Source: Prevotellaceae bacterium
GTDB taxonomy: Bacteria > Bacteroidota > Bacteroidia > Bacteroidales > UBA932
Length of the DNA stretch: 5,800 bases
NCBI GenBank assembly: GCA_031278135.1
Contig: JAITKY010000117.1
Location: 1-5,800, forward strand
Reading direction: 5' to 3'
Below are positions 1 through 5,540 of this stretch, in pieces. Numbering within the stretch: the first letter of the stretch is position 1; each line of letters begins with the position of its first letter. Below the pieces are notes generated by a model, which worked only from the letters and a program-made list of their open reading frames with translations, searched no databases and was not told the origin of the DNA. The translations under genes and the position numbers were made by a program.

Positions 1-27
1 TAAGTCGAAATACATAATCTTTAGTTT

Positions 28-1086
28 TTATAAATCAATGATTTTACGTTGTTTAGAACTTTCATATGCTGCCTCAATTATTCGTATTCCTTCGAGAGCA
101 TCTTCCGGCTCGACAGGCAAAGGAAATTTCCCTGTTTGCATATTTTCCCCAAGTTGTTTATAGAAACCAACATACGAAGAAACAGGCGATACATGTTTCA
201 CGCTTTTCATCGATCCGTCGGGCAGCAATACAGTAAGCCGGGCGGCGGTCGATTTGTCTTCCTGACCAAACCCAGCGTCGCCGGGACGCATCCCGTTGAC
301 CGATTGTTCTTCGATAACGTTTGCCCTGTATTTCACAAACGAGCCCTCATGCCCGTTAAGGATATACGACGGACCAATGTCTGCAACCAGCAAAGAACTT
401 TTTATCAGCAGTCTGAACCGGTTTTCGTAATACAGAGTTACGACACAGTAATCGTCGATTTCCGAAAATTCCCTTTCCTTGCATATTTCCGCATAAACCG
501 ATTTTGGCTTTCCAAAAAGGAACAAAGCCTGATCGATCAAATGAGTGCAAAGTTCGTACATCAAGCCGTTACCGGGACGTGGCTCTTCTTTGTGTGCCTT
601 TGGGTTAGGCTTGTTTTTGAAACGTTCGAAACGAAATTCGCCGTCGATAAGTTTGCCAAGCAATTTTTGATCAACGACCAGTTTCAGAGCGATAAGTTCG
701 CCTTCCCAGCGTCTGTTGTGAAAAACCGTCAGGACACGATTTTTCTGTTTGGCAATATCAATAAGGATTTCCGCTTCTTTCGACGTCGCCGCAAAAGGTT
801 TGTCGATAACAACATGTTTACCTGCTTCGAGCGCCTTGCGAGCATACTCGAAATGCGTAGGACTTGGAGTATTAACAACAACCAGATCAATATCTTCCGC
901 TGCAAACAGTTCTTCGCATGAGCGGTAAATTTTAGCAAAGGGATAGCGTTCTTTGGAACAGTTATTGTTACGTTCTACAAAAGCTCTCAAATCAAAGTAT
1001 TCCGGCAACATAGCAATATAAGGCTCATGGAATATTTTCGTCGAATATCCATAAGAGCAAATTGCTGTGCGTATTACATCTTTCAT
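28..1086 (-). CDS. Gfo/Idh/MocA family NAD(P)-dependent oxidoreductase, YdgJ/IolW-like
   Basis: Probable cytoplasmic NAD(P)-dependent sugar or inositol dehydrogenase of about 352 residues, normal for the family. Numbered from the chosen ATG, the N-terminal Rossmann fold starts at residue 3, with a degenerate dinucleotide loop (SYGYS, 11-15). VVVNTPSPTHFEYA follows at about 70-83. The family EKP motif reads DKP (95-97), keeping the cofactor-site lysine. NRRW (124-127), the THLIDQ segment with H182 and D185 in the catalytic region, and GHEGSFVKY (245-253) match the E. coli YdgJ / B. subtilis IolW (YvaA) branch as I remember it. There is no signal peptide or membrane segment. An in-frame ATG at 1110 would add 8 residues and overlap the upstream gene by 14 bases; I prefer 1086 because strand beta-1 then begins at once, leaving a 10-nt gap. 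It is the last gene of the run. Family assignment is strong; the substrate is unknown and nothing nearby names a sugar pathway. Confidence 0.9.
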   Translation of the reverse strand: MKDVIRTAICSYGYSTKIFHEPYIAMLPEYFDLRAFVERNNNCSKERYPFAKIYRSCEELFAAEDIDLVVVNTPSPTHFEYARKALEAGKHVVIDKPFAATSKEAEILIDIAKQKNRVLTVFHNRRWEGELIALKLVVDQKLLGKLIDGEFRFERFKNKPNPKAHKEEPRPGNGLMYELCTHLIDQALFLFGKPKSVYAEICKEREFSEIDDYCVVTLYYENRFRLLIKSSLLVADIGPSYILNGHEGSFVKYRANVIEEQSVNGMRPGDAGFGQEDKSTAARLTVLLPDGSMKSVKHVSPVSSYVGFYKQLGENMQTGKFPLPVEPEDALEGIRIIEAAYESSKQRKIIDL

Positions 1087-1096
1087 ATAACCGATT

Positions 1097-2059
1097 TTAT
1101 TGTAATTCATTATTTTTCTTTAACTTCGTTGCAATTATATCCATAACAAATATAATTGCAAGACCGGCAAGCATCATCGCTATGGCATAGAAAAGCAGTG
1201 AAGGCGAATCTGTTGTCTCGCTGTACGTCGCAGGCAAAATATTTTTTTCCACAAGCGGGATTATTTGCCCGTGCGAATCGGTAATCGATTCCACAGTTTG
1301 TTTCCATGGCCAAATTTTGTTAAGCGAGCCGAACATTATTCCCGCTAAAAATGCAATTGTCAGGAATTTATACTTTTTCAACAACCATGACAGAAAGTGA
1401 GAAAAAGATATTATTCCAATTACCGCTCCTGCTGCAAACACCATTAATACAGGAATATCAACCCTGTCTAAAGCCGCAAGTATGTATTTGTATTTTCCCA
1501 GCAAAAGCAAAATGAAACTTCCTGATATGCCGGGCAAAATCATAGCACAGATAGCAATAACCCCCGATAAGAATACAAACCACAAATTATCAGGCGTTTC
1601 CGACGGGCTGATTACCGTAATCAAATAACCTGCAACGACTCCCAAAATCAATGAAACAAAATAGGATGATTTCCATTTCTTTATGTCTTTCAGCACAAAC
1701 CACACCGAGGCAAGTATCAGTCCAAAAAAGAACGACCACACCGGAATAGGATGATCTTTAAGTAAATAAGTCATCAATTTTGCCAGCGACAAAATACTTA
1801 TCCCTATACCTAACAACAACGAAAACAGGAAATTACCGTTGAGTTCTTTCCAAAAAAGTTTGACATTGAATTTGCTTTCAATAAAAATTTTAAATGCAAG
1901 CGGCGATTTTTTAATCGAGGCCAGCAATTCTTCGTAAATGCCTGTAATAAAAGCGATAGTTCCTCCCGAAACCCCCGGAATCACATCTGCCGCTCCCATT
2001 CCTATTCCTTTGACGGCTATTAAAATAAAGTCTTTTATATTACGTTTCATATTTTGCAT
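1097..2059 (-). CDS. DUF368 / PopT-type membrane protein, probable undecaprenyl-phosphate translocase
   Basis: Polytopic inner-membrane protein of 320 residues from the chosen ATG. DUF368 proteins (PopT) have been reported as flippases that return undecaprenyl phosphate to the cytoplasmic face for reuse in peptidoglycan and surface glycan synthesis. The signature lies at residues 20-44, with GAADVIPGVSGGTIAF, and a second related half-motif lies at about 174-182 (ILPGISGSF). This pair reflects the internal repeat of the family. About eight or more hydrophobic segments follow, with a polar loop near 251-285 and a lysine-rich C-terminus (KLKKNNELQ). The frame also opens at TTG 2080, which would overlap the TPR gene by 20 bases; ATG 2059, one base after that gene's TAA, is more likely, and ATG 2050 is also possible. 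The short spacing implies co-transcription with dapA and the TPR gene. The family call is firm; transport of undecaprenyl phosphate by this member is inferred. Confidence 0.93.
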   Translation of the reverse strand: MQNMKRNIKDFILIAVKGIGMGAADVIPGVSGGTIAFITGIYEELLASIKKSPLAFKIFIESKFNVKLFWKELNGNFLFSLLLGIGISILSLAKLMTYLLKDHPIPVWSFFFGLILASVWFVLKDIKKWKSSYFVSLILGVVAGYLITVISPSETPDNLWFVFLSGVIAICAMILPGISGSFILLLLGKYKYILAALDRVDIPVLMVFAAGAVIGIISFSHFLSWLLKKYKFLTIAFLAGIMFGSLNKIWPWKQTVESITDSHGQIIPLVEKNILPATYSETTDSPSLLFYAIAMMLAGLAIIFVMDIIATKLKKNNELQ

Positions 2060-2060
2060 A

Positions 2061-3365
2061 TTATTTAAGGTATTTTCCAAAATAATTAATTATATAAGCA
2101 TTGTCTTTTGCACTCGGGAAAAGATTAAAAAACATCTCAAGTCCTTCACTGTTAATCAAAATCGCATCGAGTAAATATTTACAGCAGTCTTCCATATTCC
2201 TGATACTGTAGAAAAACACGGCTTTTTTGTATTTATTCATAAATTCGGCATCCTCGAGTTTCTCAGAGTCCATTTTCTTTATTATATCACTGTTTTGCAA
2301 TATATTAGTCAGCATGTCTTTATTGTTACTGAGGCTAATGAAACACTGTCCTCTAAAATAAAGGTAATTTTCGTTATCGGGGTCTGCTTCAATCGCTTTG
2401 TCAATGTGTTTAATCGCTGATTCGAAATCGTTCGCGGCATATAATAATCTGCTCAGGCTCCAGTATAGCGCATCAGTGTCTTGAGCGATAAAGTCTATAT
2501 AACTTTGTTCGGTTTCGTCGAATTCCTGGTCGAAATCGTAATGTTCTTTGATGTTGCATAATATATTAGAGTCGCCGGGCATGCGCGGCATTATTTGCAT
2601 AATACAATTAAAAGTCTTGTCGTAGTCGCCCGTTTTAATCGCAGAGATTATTGTGCAAAGTGTTGCGATATGTTCATCGTTATTTATCGAATGAGCGAAC
2701 TCAAACGCTTCCAGAGCTTTGTCGATATTCTTTGAAGAATTAAGATACAGAACACCCAAAGTTATCCATGCTTTTTCGTTAAAAGGATCTTCGTCCAATG
2801 ATTTTTCGTAATACTTTTCCGCTTCTTCGACCTTGGAAATCTGTTCATAACAAAATCCCGTATTGAACAGCGTCTTAGCGTTGGCATTACCCGAATCGAT
2901 AAACTTGTGTAAAAAGATAAGAGCCTCATTGAAATATTTCTGTTCCATCAATATATCAGAAATATAATGCAGTTCTTCATTGTCCGAACTGGTATTTTTC
3001 TCAAAAGCAATTTTAAATTCTTCGACAGCATGTTCGATGTCGTCATTCAACGTATAGATATGTCCCTTATATATATGAATTTCAGATGAATCATATGCTT
3101 TATCTTCTAGTGCCAGCAACAGTTCGAAAGCCCTGTCGAAATTGTCGAGATTCATCATTATCCTGATTTTGTGAAGCGCAAGTTCGGTATCGTAGGGATG
3201 ACACAACTCCGCATGTATTAAGGCTTCCAGAGCATCGGCAAACCTTTCTTCCATCATATAATAAATTATGATTGTCTCAAATTCCTCAGAATCAAAATAT
3301 ATCGACTCCTTATTATAAAGGAGTGTCTCATATTTCTGAATTAGAATGTCGTCTTCTATATCCAT
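2061..3365 (-). CDS. Tetratricopeptide-repeat (TPR) protein
   Basis: Soluble, acidic, all-helical protein of 434 residues. It has no signal peptide or membrane helix, so it is probably a cytoplasmic scaffold or adaptor. TPR-like 34-residue units are visible at about 26-59, 60-93, 94-127, 131-163, 164-196 (clearest: NTGFCYEQ ... AEKYYEKSLDEDPFN), 197-230 and 297-330 (AIKHIDKAIEADPDN). A more divergent stretch at 231-296 and a C-terminal helical region ending in a lysine-containing tail complete it. The ATG at 3365 lies 20 nt after the dapA stop, and its TAA is one base before the ATG of the DUF368 gene, so it belongs to the same transcript. From memory, TPR proteins next to DUF368 genes recur in Bacteroidota, which would fit a functional partnership, but no partner can be read from the sequence. 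TPR identity is strong; specific role unknown. Confidence 0.9.
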   Translation of the reverse strand: MDIEDDILIQKYETLLYNKESIYFDSEEFETIIIYYMMEERFADALEALIHAELCHPYDTELALHKIRIMMNLDNFDRAFELLLALEDKAYDSSEIHIYKGHIYTLNDDIEHAVEEFKIAFEKNTSSDNEELHYISDILMEQKYFNEALIFLHKFIDSGNANAKTLFNTGFCYEQISKVEEAEKYYEKSLDEDPFNEKAWITLGVLYLNSSKNIDKALEAFEFAHSINNDEHIATLCTIISAIKTGDYDKTFNCIMQIMPRMPGDSNILCNIKEHYDFDQEFDETEQSYIDFIAQDTDALYWSLSRLLYAANDFESAIKHIDKAIEADPDNENYLYFRGQCFISLSNNKDMLTNILQNSDIIKKMDSEKLEDAEFMNKYKKAVFFYSIRNMEDCCKYLLDAILINSEGLEMFFNLFPSAKDNAYIINYFGKYLK

Positions 3366-3385
3366 TTTTTGACAGTTATAACGGG

Positions 3386-4258
3386 TTATAATTGAACTTG
3401 TTTTTTTAATTTTTCGTATAAAACGTCGCTTCCTTTGACTAAAGGTAATCTCAATTCGTTTTCGATCAAACCTTTAATCGCTAAAGCGGTTTTCACTCCC
3501 ACGGGATTTCCTTCGACAAACAAAAGGTCGATTATATCTATCATTTGCAGATGAATCGATCTTGCATCGGTAAAATTTCCCTTTAATGCCAGATGCACAA
3601 GTTTCCCAAATTCTTCGGGAAAAGCATTTCCGGCAACGGATATTACTCCGTCTATTCCCATCGCTATCTGCATCAAAGTCAGCCCATCATCTCCCGACAA
3701 TACCGAAAAATCATCGGGTTTGTTTCGCAGGATATATCCCAACTGGTTGAAATTTCCCGAAGCCTCTTTAACAGCAATAATATTCTTGTGTTCAGCAAGT
3801 TTGAGACAGGTATCGGCAGTTATGTTTACTCCTGTACGTCCGGGAACATTGTAGAGTACAACAGGTTTCGACGACGCATCGGCAATTGCGGTAAAATGCT
3901 CTTGCATACCTTTTTGTGAGGGTTTGTTATAGTAGGGCGTAACACTCAACACTGCGTCGGCTTCCTCGTAAAGACCGGCAACATTTTTGACAACATCAGC
4001 CGTATTGTTTCCTCCAACACCGACAATCAACGGCAATTTCGCAGTGTTTTTTCCGGCGACAAACTGTACAATCTCTTTCTTTTCCTGAGAGTTAAGCGTT
4101 GGTGTTTCCGCCGTTGTCCCAAGCACTACGAGAAAATCGGAACCACCGGCAGTTACATATTCTATAACTTTTCCCAGTGCATCAAAATCAATTGATTTAT
4201 CTCTTTTAAAAGGAGTTATCAAGGCAACTCCCATACCTGAAATCGAAATTCTGTTCAT
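3386..4258 (-). CDS. dapA: 4-hydroxy-tetrahydrodipicolinate synthase
   Basis: Cytoplasmic class I aldolase-type enzyme that condenses pyruvate with L-aspartate-4-semialdehyde, the first committed step to meso-diaminopimelate and lysine. It has 290 residues, the usual length. All catalytic landmarks are visible: GTTAE with T48 and T49 of the proton relay, TPYYNKP with Y110, LYNVPGRTG with Y136 and R141 (substrate carboxylate binding), and the Schiff-base lysine K164 in AVKEASG. SGDDGL (188-193) and the GVISVAGN segment (204-211) complete the (beta/alpha)8 barrel. The R141 position and GTTAE favour DapA over N-acetylneuraminate lyase or other members of the superfamily. The ATG overlaps the stop of the upstream gene as ATGA, indicating translational coupling. 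No lysine riboswitch is seen upstream, as the gene sits inside the operon. The TPR and DUF368 genes follow directly. Confidence 0.97.
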   Translation of the reverse strand: MNRISISGMGVALITPFKRDKSIDFDALGKVIEYVTAGGSDFLVVLGTTAETPTLNSQEKKEIVQFVAGKNTAKLPLIVGVGGNNTADVVKNVAGLYEEADAVLSVTPYYNKPSQKGMQEHFTAIADASSKPVVLYNVPGRTGVNITADTCLKLAEHKNIIAVKEASGNFNQLGYILRNKPDDFSVLSGDDGLTLMQIAMGIDGVISVAGNAFPEEFGKLVHLALKGNFTDARSIHLQMIDIIDLLFVEGNPVGVKTALAIKGLIENELRLPLVKGSDVLYEKLKKQVQL

Positions 4259-4788
4259 TTTATCTTACATAAATATGTTTCTAAATCTTTAAAAAACCGT
4301 TCGTCGTCCGCACTACCTGCCAACACAAAATCATAGGGATTGTTCGTTTCGCTGTTTATTCGTCCTATCTTGAAATCGGCGTGTGAAGCCGTCGCAATAT
4401 ATTGCAGTGGAAACCAAACTTTTATCGACAAATCGACAAGAATATTGAATTTGGTATTGATAAAACTGTTGATAGCCGCAGTTTTCGGCTTTCCGAACCA
4501 GTTACATTCGTTATTGGAGAAAAAAATCTGCGACGGAGAATTTTCGCCAACTCCTTCGGGCAACTTTTCCTGCGGAAAATACATTACTAAAACTATCTCA
4601 ATATCATATTGTTTCGTGATATTTTTCAGAACGTTCATAATCCCGGACATGTTGATATTAAACGGATAGATAACACTCATAGTTTTTGCTGTTTCGAAAT
4701 TATATGCAACCTCTCTCCTTCTTCCGGTACGAACAGCGGCGTCTTTGAGGCACTTATTTTTTATAATATTTTTTATATATCCAAACAT
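4255..4788 (-). CDS. Conserved hypothetical protein, DUF6913-like (Bacteroidota family)
   Basis: Protein of 177 residues from the chosen ATG, function unknown. It has a basic amphipathic N-terminus (IKNIIKNKCLK, then RTGRRRE at 21-27). A probable alpha/beta domain follows, with strands TMSVIYPFN (36-44) and IEIVLVMYFP (63-72), a CNWFGKPK segment (95-102), FNILVDLSIKVWFPLQYIA (114-132) and a HADFKIGR-like stretch near 136-143 followed by YDFVLAG. There is no signal peptide or membrane span. The order of these segments and the position just before dapA match what I remember of the Bacteroidota family DUF6913, though no search was run. It is the first gene of the operon and overlaps dapA by 4 bases (ATGA). 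The frame is also open to TTG codons at 4809 and 4806, but a -7 promoter element lies between those codons and ATG 4788, so 4788 is the better start. Confidence 0.8.
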   Translation of the reverse strand: MFGYIKNIIKNKCLKDAAVRTGRRREVAYNFETAKTMSVIYPFNINMSGIMNVLKNITKQYDIEIVLVMYFPQEKLPEGVGENSPSQIFFSNNECNWFGKPKTAAINSFINTKFNILVDLSIKVWFPLQYIATASHADFKIGRINSETNNPYDFVLAGSADDERFFKDLETYLCKIK

Positions 4789-4795
4789 AATTTTG

Positions 4796-4803
4796 CAAAA
4801 ATA
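4796..4803 (-). promoter_or_regulatory. Putative -7 promoter element of the dapA operon
   Basis: On the minus strand this reads TATTTTTG followed by C, an exact match to the Bacteroidota -7 consensus TAnnTTTG. No clear TTTG -33 element is seen about 20 bases upstream, only a T-rich run (4821-4830). Transcription would start about 3-8 bases further on, essentially at the ATG at 4788. This is the only good minus-strand promoter match I found ahead of the five-gene run. Confidence 0.5.
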
Positions 4804-4877
4804 CAACAATACTTTTATAAAGAAAAAAAAATCTCTTCCTGTCCGATGATTCTATGACATAAATCACTGGTAACATG

Positions 4878-4914
4878 AAAAATATGCAACAAAATAATTT
4901 GCAGTAATATTTTT
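4878..4914. repeat. AT-rich imperfect inverted repeat
   Basis: AAAAATAT (4878-4885) is complementary to ATATTTTT (4907-4914), and just inside it TGCAA (4885-4889) is complementary to TTGCA (4899-4903), with a 3-nt bulge on one side. It could form a weak hairpin or be a protein-binding site. No T-run typical of a strong GC-rich terminator stem is present. Confidence 0.4.
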
Positions 4915-4981
4915 AAAAGCAATGTTTTTATCCGTAAAAATCACAATAAAAGCAATATCTATGGTGTTTTCGATTTCCGGC

Positions 4982-5018
4982 AATGTGTATTTTTGACATA
5001 TTAATGTGTATTTTTGAC
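4982..5018. repeat. Two exact 16-bp tandem direct repeats, 21-bp period
   Basis: AATGTGTATTTTTGAC occurs at 4982-4997 and identically at 5003-5018, separated by 5 bases, so the copies lie 21 bp (two helical turns) apart on the same DNA face. Each copy contains TATTTTTG, which also fits the plus-strand -7 consensus TAnnTTTG. A degenerate further copy may begin near 5021. They may be operator-like binding sites or tandem promoter elements; neither is proven. Confidence 0.7.
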
Positions 5019-5024
5019 GTAATG

Positions 5025-5043
5025 ATGCGTGATTTTAACGCAT
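5025..5043. repeat. Perfect inverted repeat ATGCGT-N7-ACGCAT
   Basis: ATGCGT at 5025-5030 and ACGCAT at 5038-5043 are perfectly complementary around a 7-base AT-rich spacer. The dyad immediately follows the two 16-bp direct repeats. Its form suits a dimeric regulator's operator, but it could also be chance in AT-rich DNA. Confidence 0.45.
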
Positions 5044-5133
5044 AAAACGGTATTCAGTATAATTTTTTTATAACGAAATATATACTTATAATCAATGAAT
5101 TATATTTTTTTTAAATTGTCCGGCAAAAAAAAA

Positions 5134-5165
5134 TTTGGTGGATAAAAAAAACATTTCTATCTTTG
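5134..5165 (+). promoter_or_regulatory. Bacteroidota-type promoter of the small transcript
   Basis: TTTG at 5134-5137 is the -33 element and TATCTTTG at 5158-5165 an exact -7 element (TAnnTTTG), with a 20-base spacer as expected for the primary sigma factor of this phylum. Transcription should start near 5170. The layout is almost the same as that of the rRNA promoter further right, with TATCTTTG in both, suggesting strong constitutive expression. Confidence 0.85.
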
Positions 5166-5185
5166 TATCATAAATTAAGGATTTG

Positions 5186-5242
5186 ATGAGTTATTATAAC
5201 GCATCAATATTGGGGCAAAGTTTTAAAGTTTTTATATTATAG
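5186..5242 (+). CDS. Possible 18-codon small ORF inside the small transcript
   Basis: ATG at 5186 opens MSYYNASILGQSFKVFIL and stops at TAG 5240-5242. AAGGA (5177-5181) sits 4 bases upstream of the ATG, a good Shine-Dalgarno match that stands out in a phylum where such motifs are usually weak. The predicted transcript start is only about 7 bases before it. The ORF overlaps stems P1, P2 and P3, so translation and folding would compete. It might be a leader peptide, a small membrane-associated peptide, or chance; 18 codons is too short to judge by composition. Confidence 0.25.
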   Translation: MSYYNASILGQSFKVFIL

Positions 5243-5266
5243 AGTTTTCCATGGGATAATACCCCG

Positions 5267-5302
5267 AAATCCTCCAAAATGCCTGTTTTGGGGGATTTTT
5301 TT
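5267..5302 (+). terminator. Strong intrinsic terminator of the small transcript
   Basis: AAATCCTCCAAAA (5267-5279) pairs with TTTTGGGGGATTT (5286-5298) through 13 bp including one G-T pair, closing a TGCCTG loop (5280-5285). A T-run (5296-5302) with a second T-run after one A follows. This is a canonical Rho-independent terminator oriented towards the rRNA operon, and it separates the small transcript from that operon. Confidence 0.88.
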
Positions 5303-5326
5303 ATTTTTTAGCGTGCCTAAAAAAAA

Positions 5327-5360
5327 CTCGGGAAAAAACGGTTTTTTGCAGTTTCCGGAG
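5327..5360. repeat. Imperfect palindrome between small RNA and rRNA promoter
   Basis: CTCGGGAAA (5327-5335) matches TTTCCGGAG (5352-5360) in 8 of 9 pairs as an inverted repeat. Inside it, AAAAAA (5333-5338) and TTTTTT (5342-5347) can form a competing hairpin around CGG. It lies about 115-150 bp upstream of the rRNA -33 element. It may be a regulator site or a backup terminator; no function can be assigned. Confidence 0.35.
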
Positions 5361-5454
5361 CGCGTCAACAGTAAATTTTCATTTATTTTTCCGATTATGG
5401 CAATTTTTTTTTCGTGAATATCAATTTGAAAATAAGCATTTTGGAAACAATTCG

Positions 5455-5474
5455 AAAAAAAAATTGAAAAAAAA
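5455..5474 (+). promoter_or_regulatory. A-tracts directly upstream of the rRNA promoter (UP-element-like)
   Basis: A run of nine A (5455-5463) and a run of eight A (5467-5474) start 12 bp apart and end at the -33 TTTG. Phased A-tracts at this position bend DNA and resemble UP elements bound by the RNA polymerase alpha C-terminal domain in other rRNA promoters. Assignment rests on position and composition only. Confidence 0.45.
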
Positions 5475-5507
5475 TTTGGATGAATGGAAAATTATGTCTT
5501 ATCTTTG
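5475..5507 (+). promoter_or_regulatory. rRNA operon promoter
   Basis: TTTG at 5475-5478 (-33) and TATCTTTG at 5500-5507 (exact -7 consensus TAnnTTTG) are separated by 21 bases, matching the Bacteroidota primary promoter. Transcription should begin near 5512, giving a leader of roughly 195 nt before mature 16S rRNA. A-tracts directly upstream support high activity. Confidence 0.9.
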
Positions 5508-5540
5508 CACCGCTTTACGAAAAAGTAAACGTGAAAAAAA

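Larger units (their letters stand above)
4804..5133. other. Gene-free AT-rich divergent intergenic region
   Basis: About 330 bases between the promoter of the minus-strand operon and the promoter of the plus-strand small transcript. No ORF of convincing length or composition is present, and no tRNA or known riboswitch signature was recognised. It contains an AT-rich inverted repeat (4878-4914), a pair of 16-bp direct repeats (4982-5018) and a perfect 6-bp inverted repeat (5025-5043), each listed separately. The remainder is A- and T-tract-rich sequence without visible structure. Confidence 0.7.
5170..5302 (+). ncRNA. Candidate small structured RNA with own promoter and terminator
   Basis: A transcript of about 130 nt is predicted from the promoter just upstream to the intrinsic terminator. 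It can fold into a three-way junction. The closing stem P1 pairs AGGATTT (5178-5184) with AAATCCT (5267-5273), 7 bp. P2 is the hairpin TGATG/CATCA (5184-5188 with 5202-5206) extended by GTTA/TAAC. P3 pairs GGGG (5212-5215) with CCCC (5262-5265) and continues as TATTAT/ATAATA (5235-5240 with 5256-5261), leaving a 19-nt bulge made of two AAAGTTTT units. The 3' strand of P1 is also the 5' arm of the terminator stem, so the two folds exclude each other. No protein gene follows; the next unit is the rRNA operon. It could be a 6S-like or other Bacteroidales small RNA, or a short mRNA. I do not recognise a known family; pairings were found by eye. Confidence 0.6.

Noticed and set aside
1..27. Terminator after the oxidoreductase gene
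   Set aside because: Only 27 bases remain before the window edge and no hairpin with a U-run can be seen there on the minus strand.
49..921. 290-codon open frame on the plus strand
   Set aside because: It lies entirely antisense to the Gfo/Idh/MocA gene, has a Cys/Phe/Arg-rich composition with no recognisable motif, and has no promoter or neighbour support. The minus-strand gene explains the region.
2060..2080. TTG start at 2080 for the DUF368 gene and TTG 4809 for the DUF6913-like gene
   Set aside because: Both have in-frame ATG codons shortly downstream that fit family N-termini better. TTG 2080 would overlap the TPR gene by 20 bases, and TTG 4809 lies upstream of the likely promoter element.
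3593..3919. 108-codon plus-strand open frame antisense to dapA
   Set aside because: Mirror frame of a strongly conserved enzyme gene; no motif and no plausible start context. The plus-strand open frames at 4340-4669 and 4402-4590 opposite the DUF6913-like gene were dropped for the same reason.
4876..4908. 10-codon plus-strand ORF starting at ATG 4876
   Set aside because: Too short, no Shine-Dalgarno or promoter, and it coincides with the AT-rich inverted repeat.
4982..5043. CRISPR array or replication iterons
   Set aside because: Only two exact 16-bp copies with a 5-bp gap; no spacer-length intervals, no cas gene and no replication gene in the window.
5250..5275. Resemblance of GGGATAATACCCC to the GGATAATACC part of the TPP riboswitch
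   Set aside because: The other essential TPP elements (CTGAGA and CGTAGGGA segments) are absent, the RNA is too short between them, and no thiamine gene follows.
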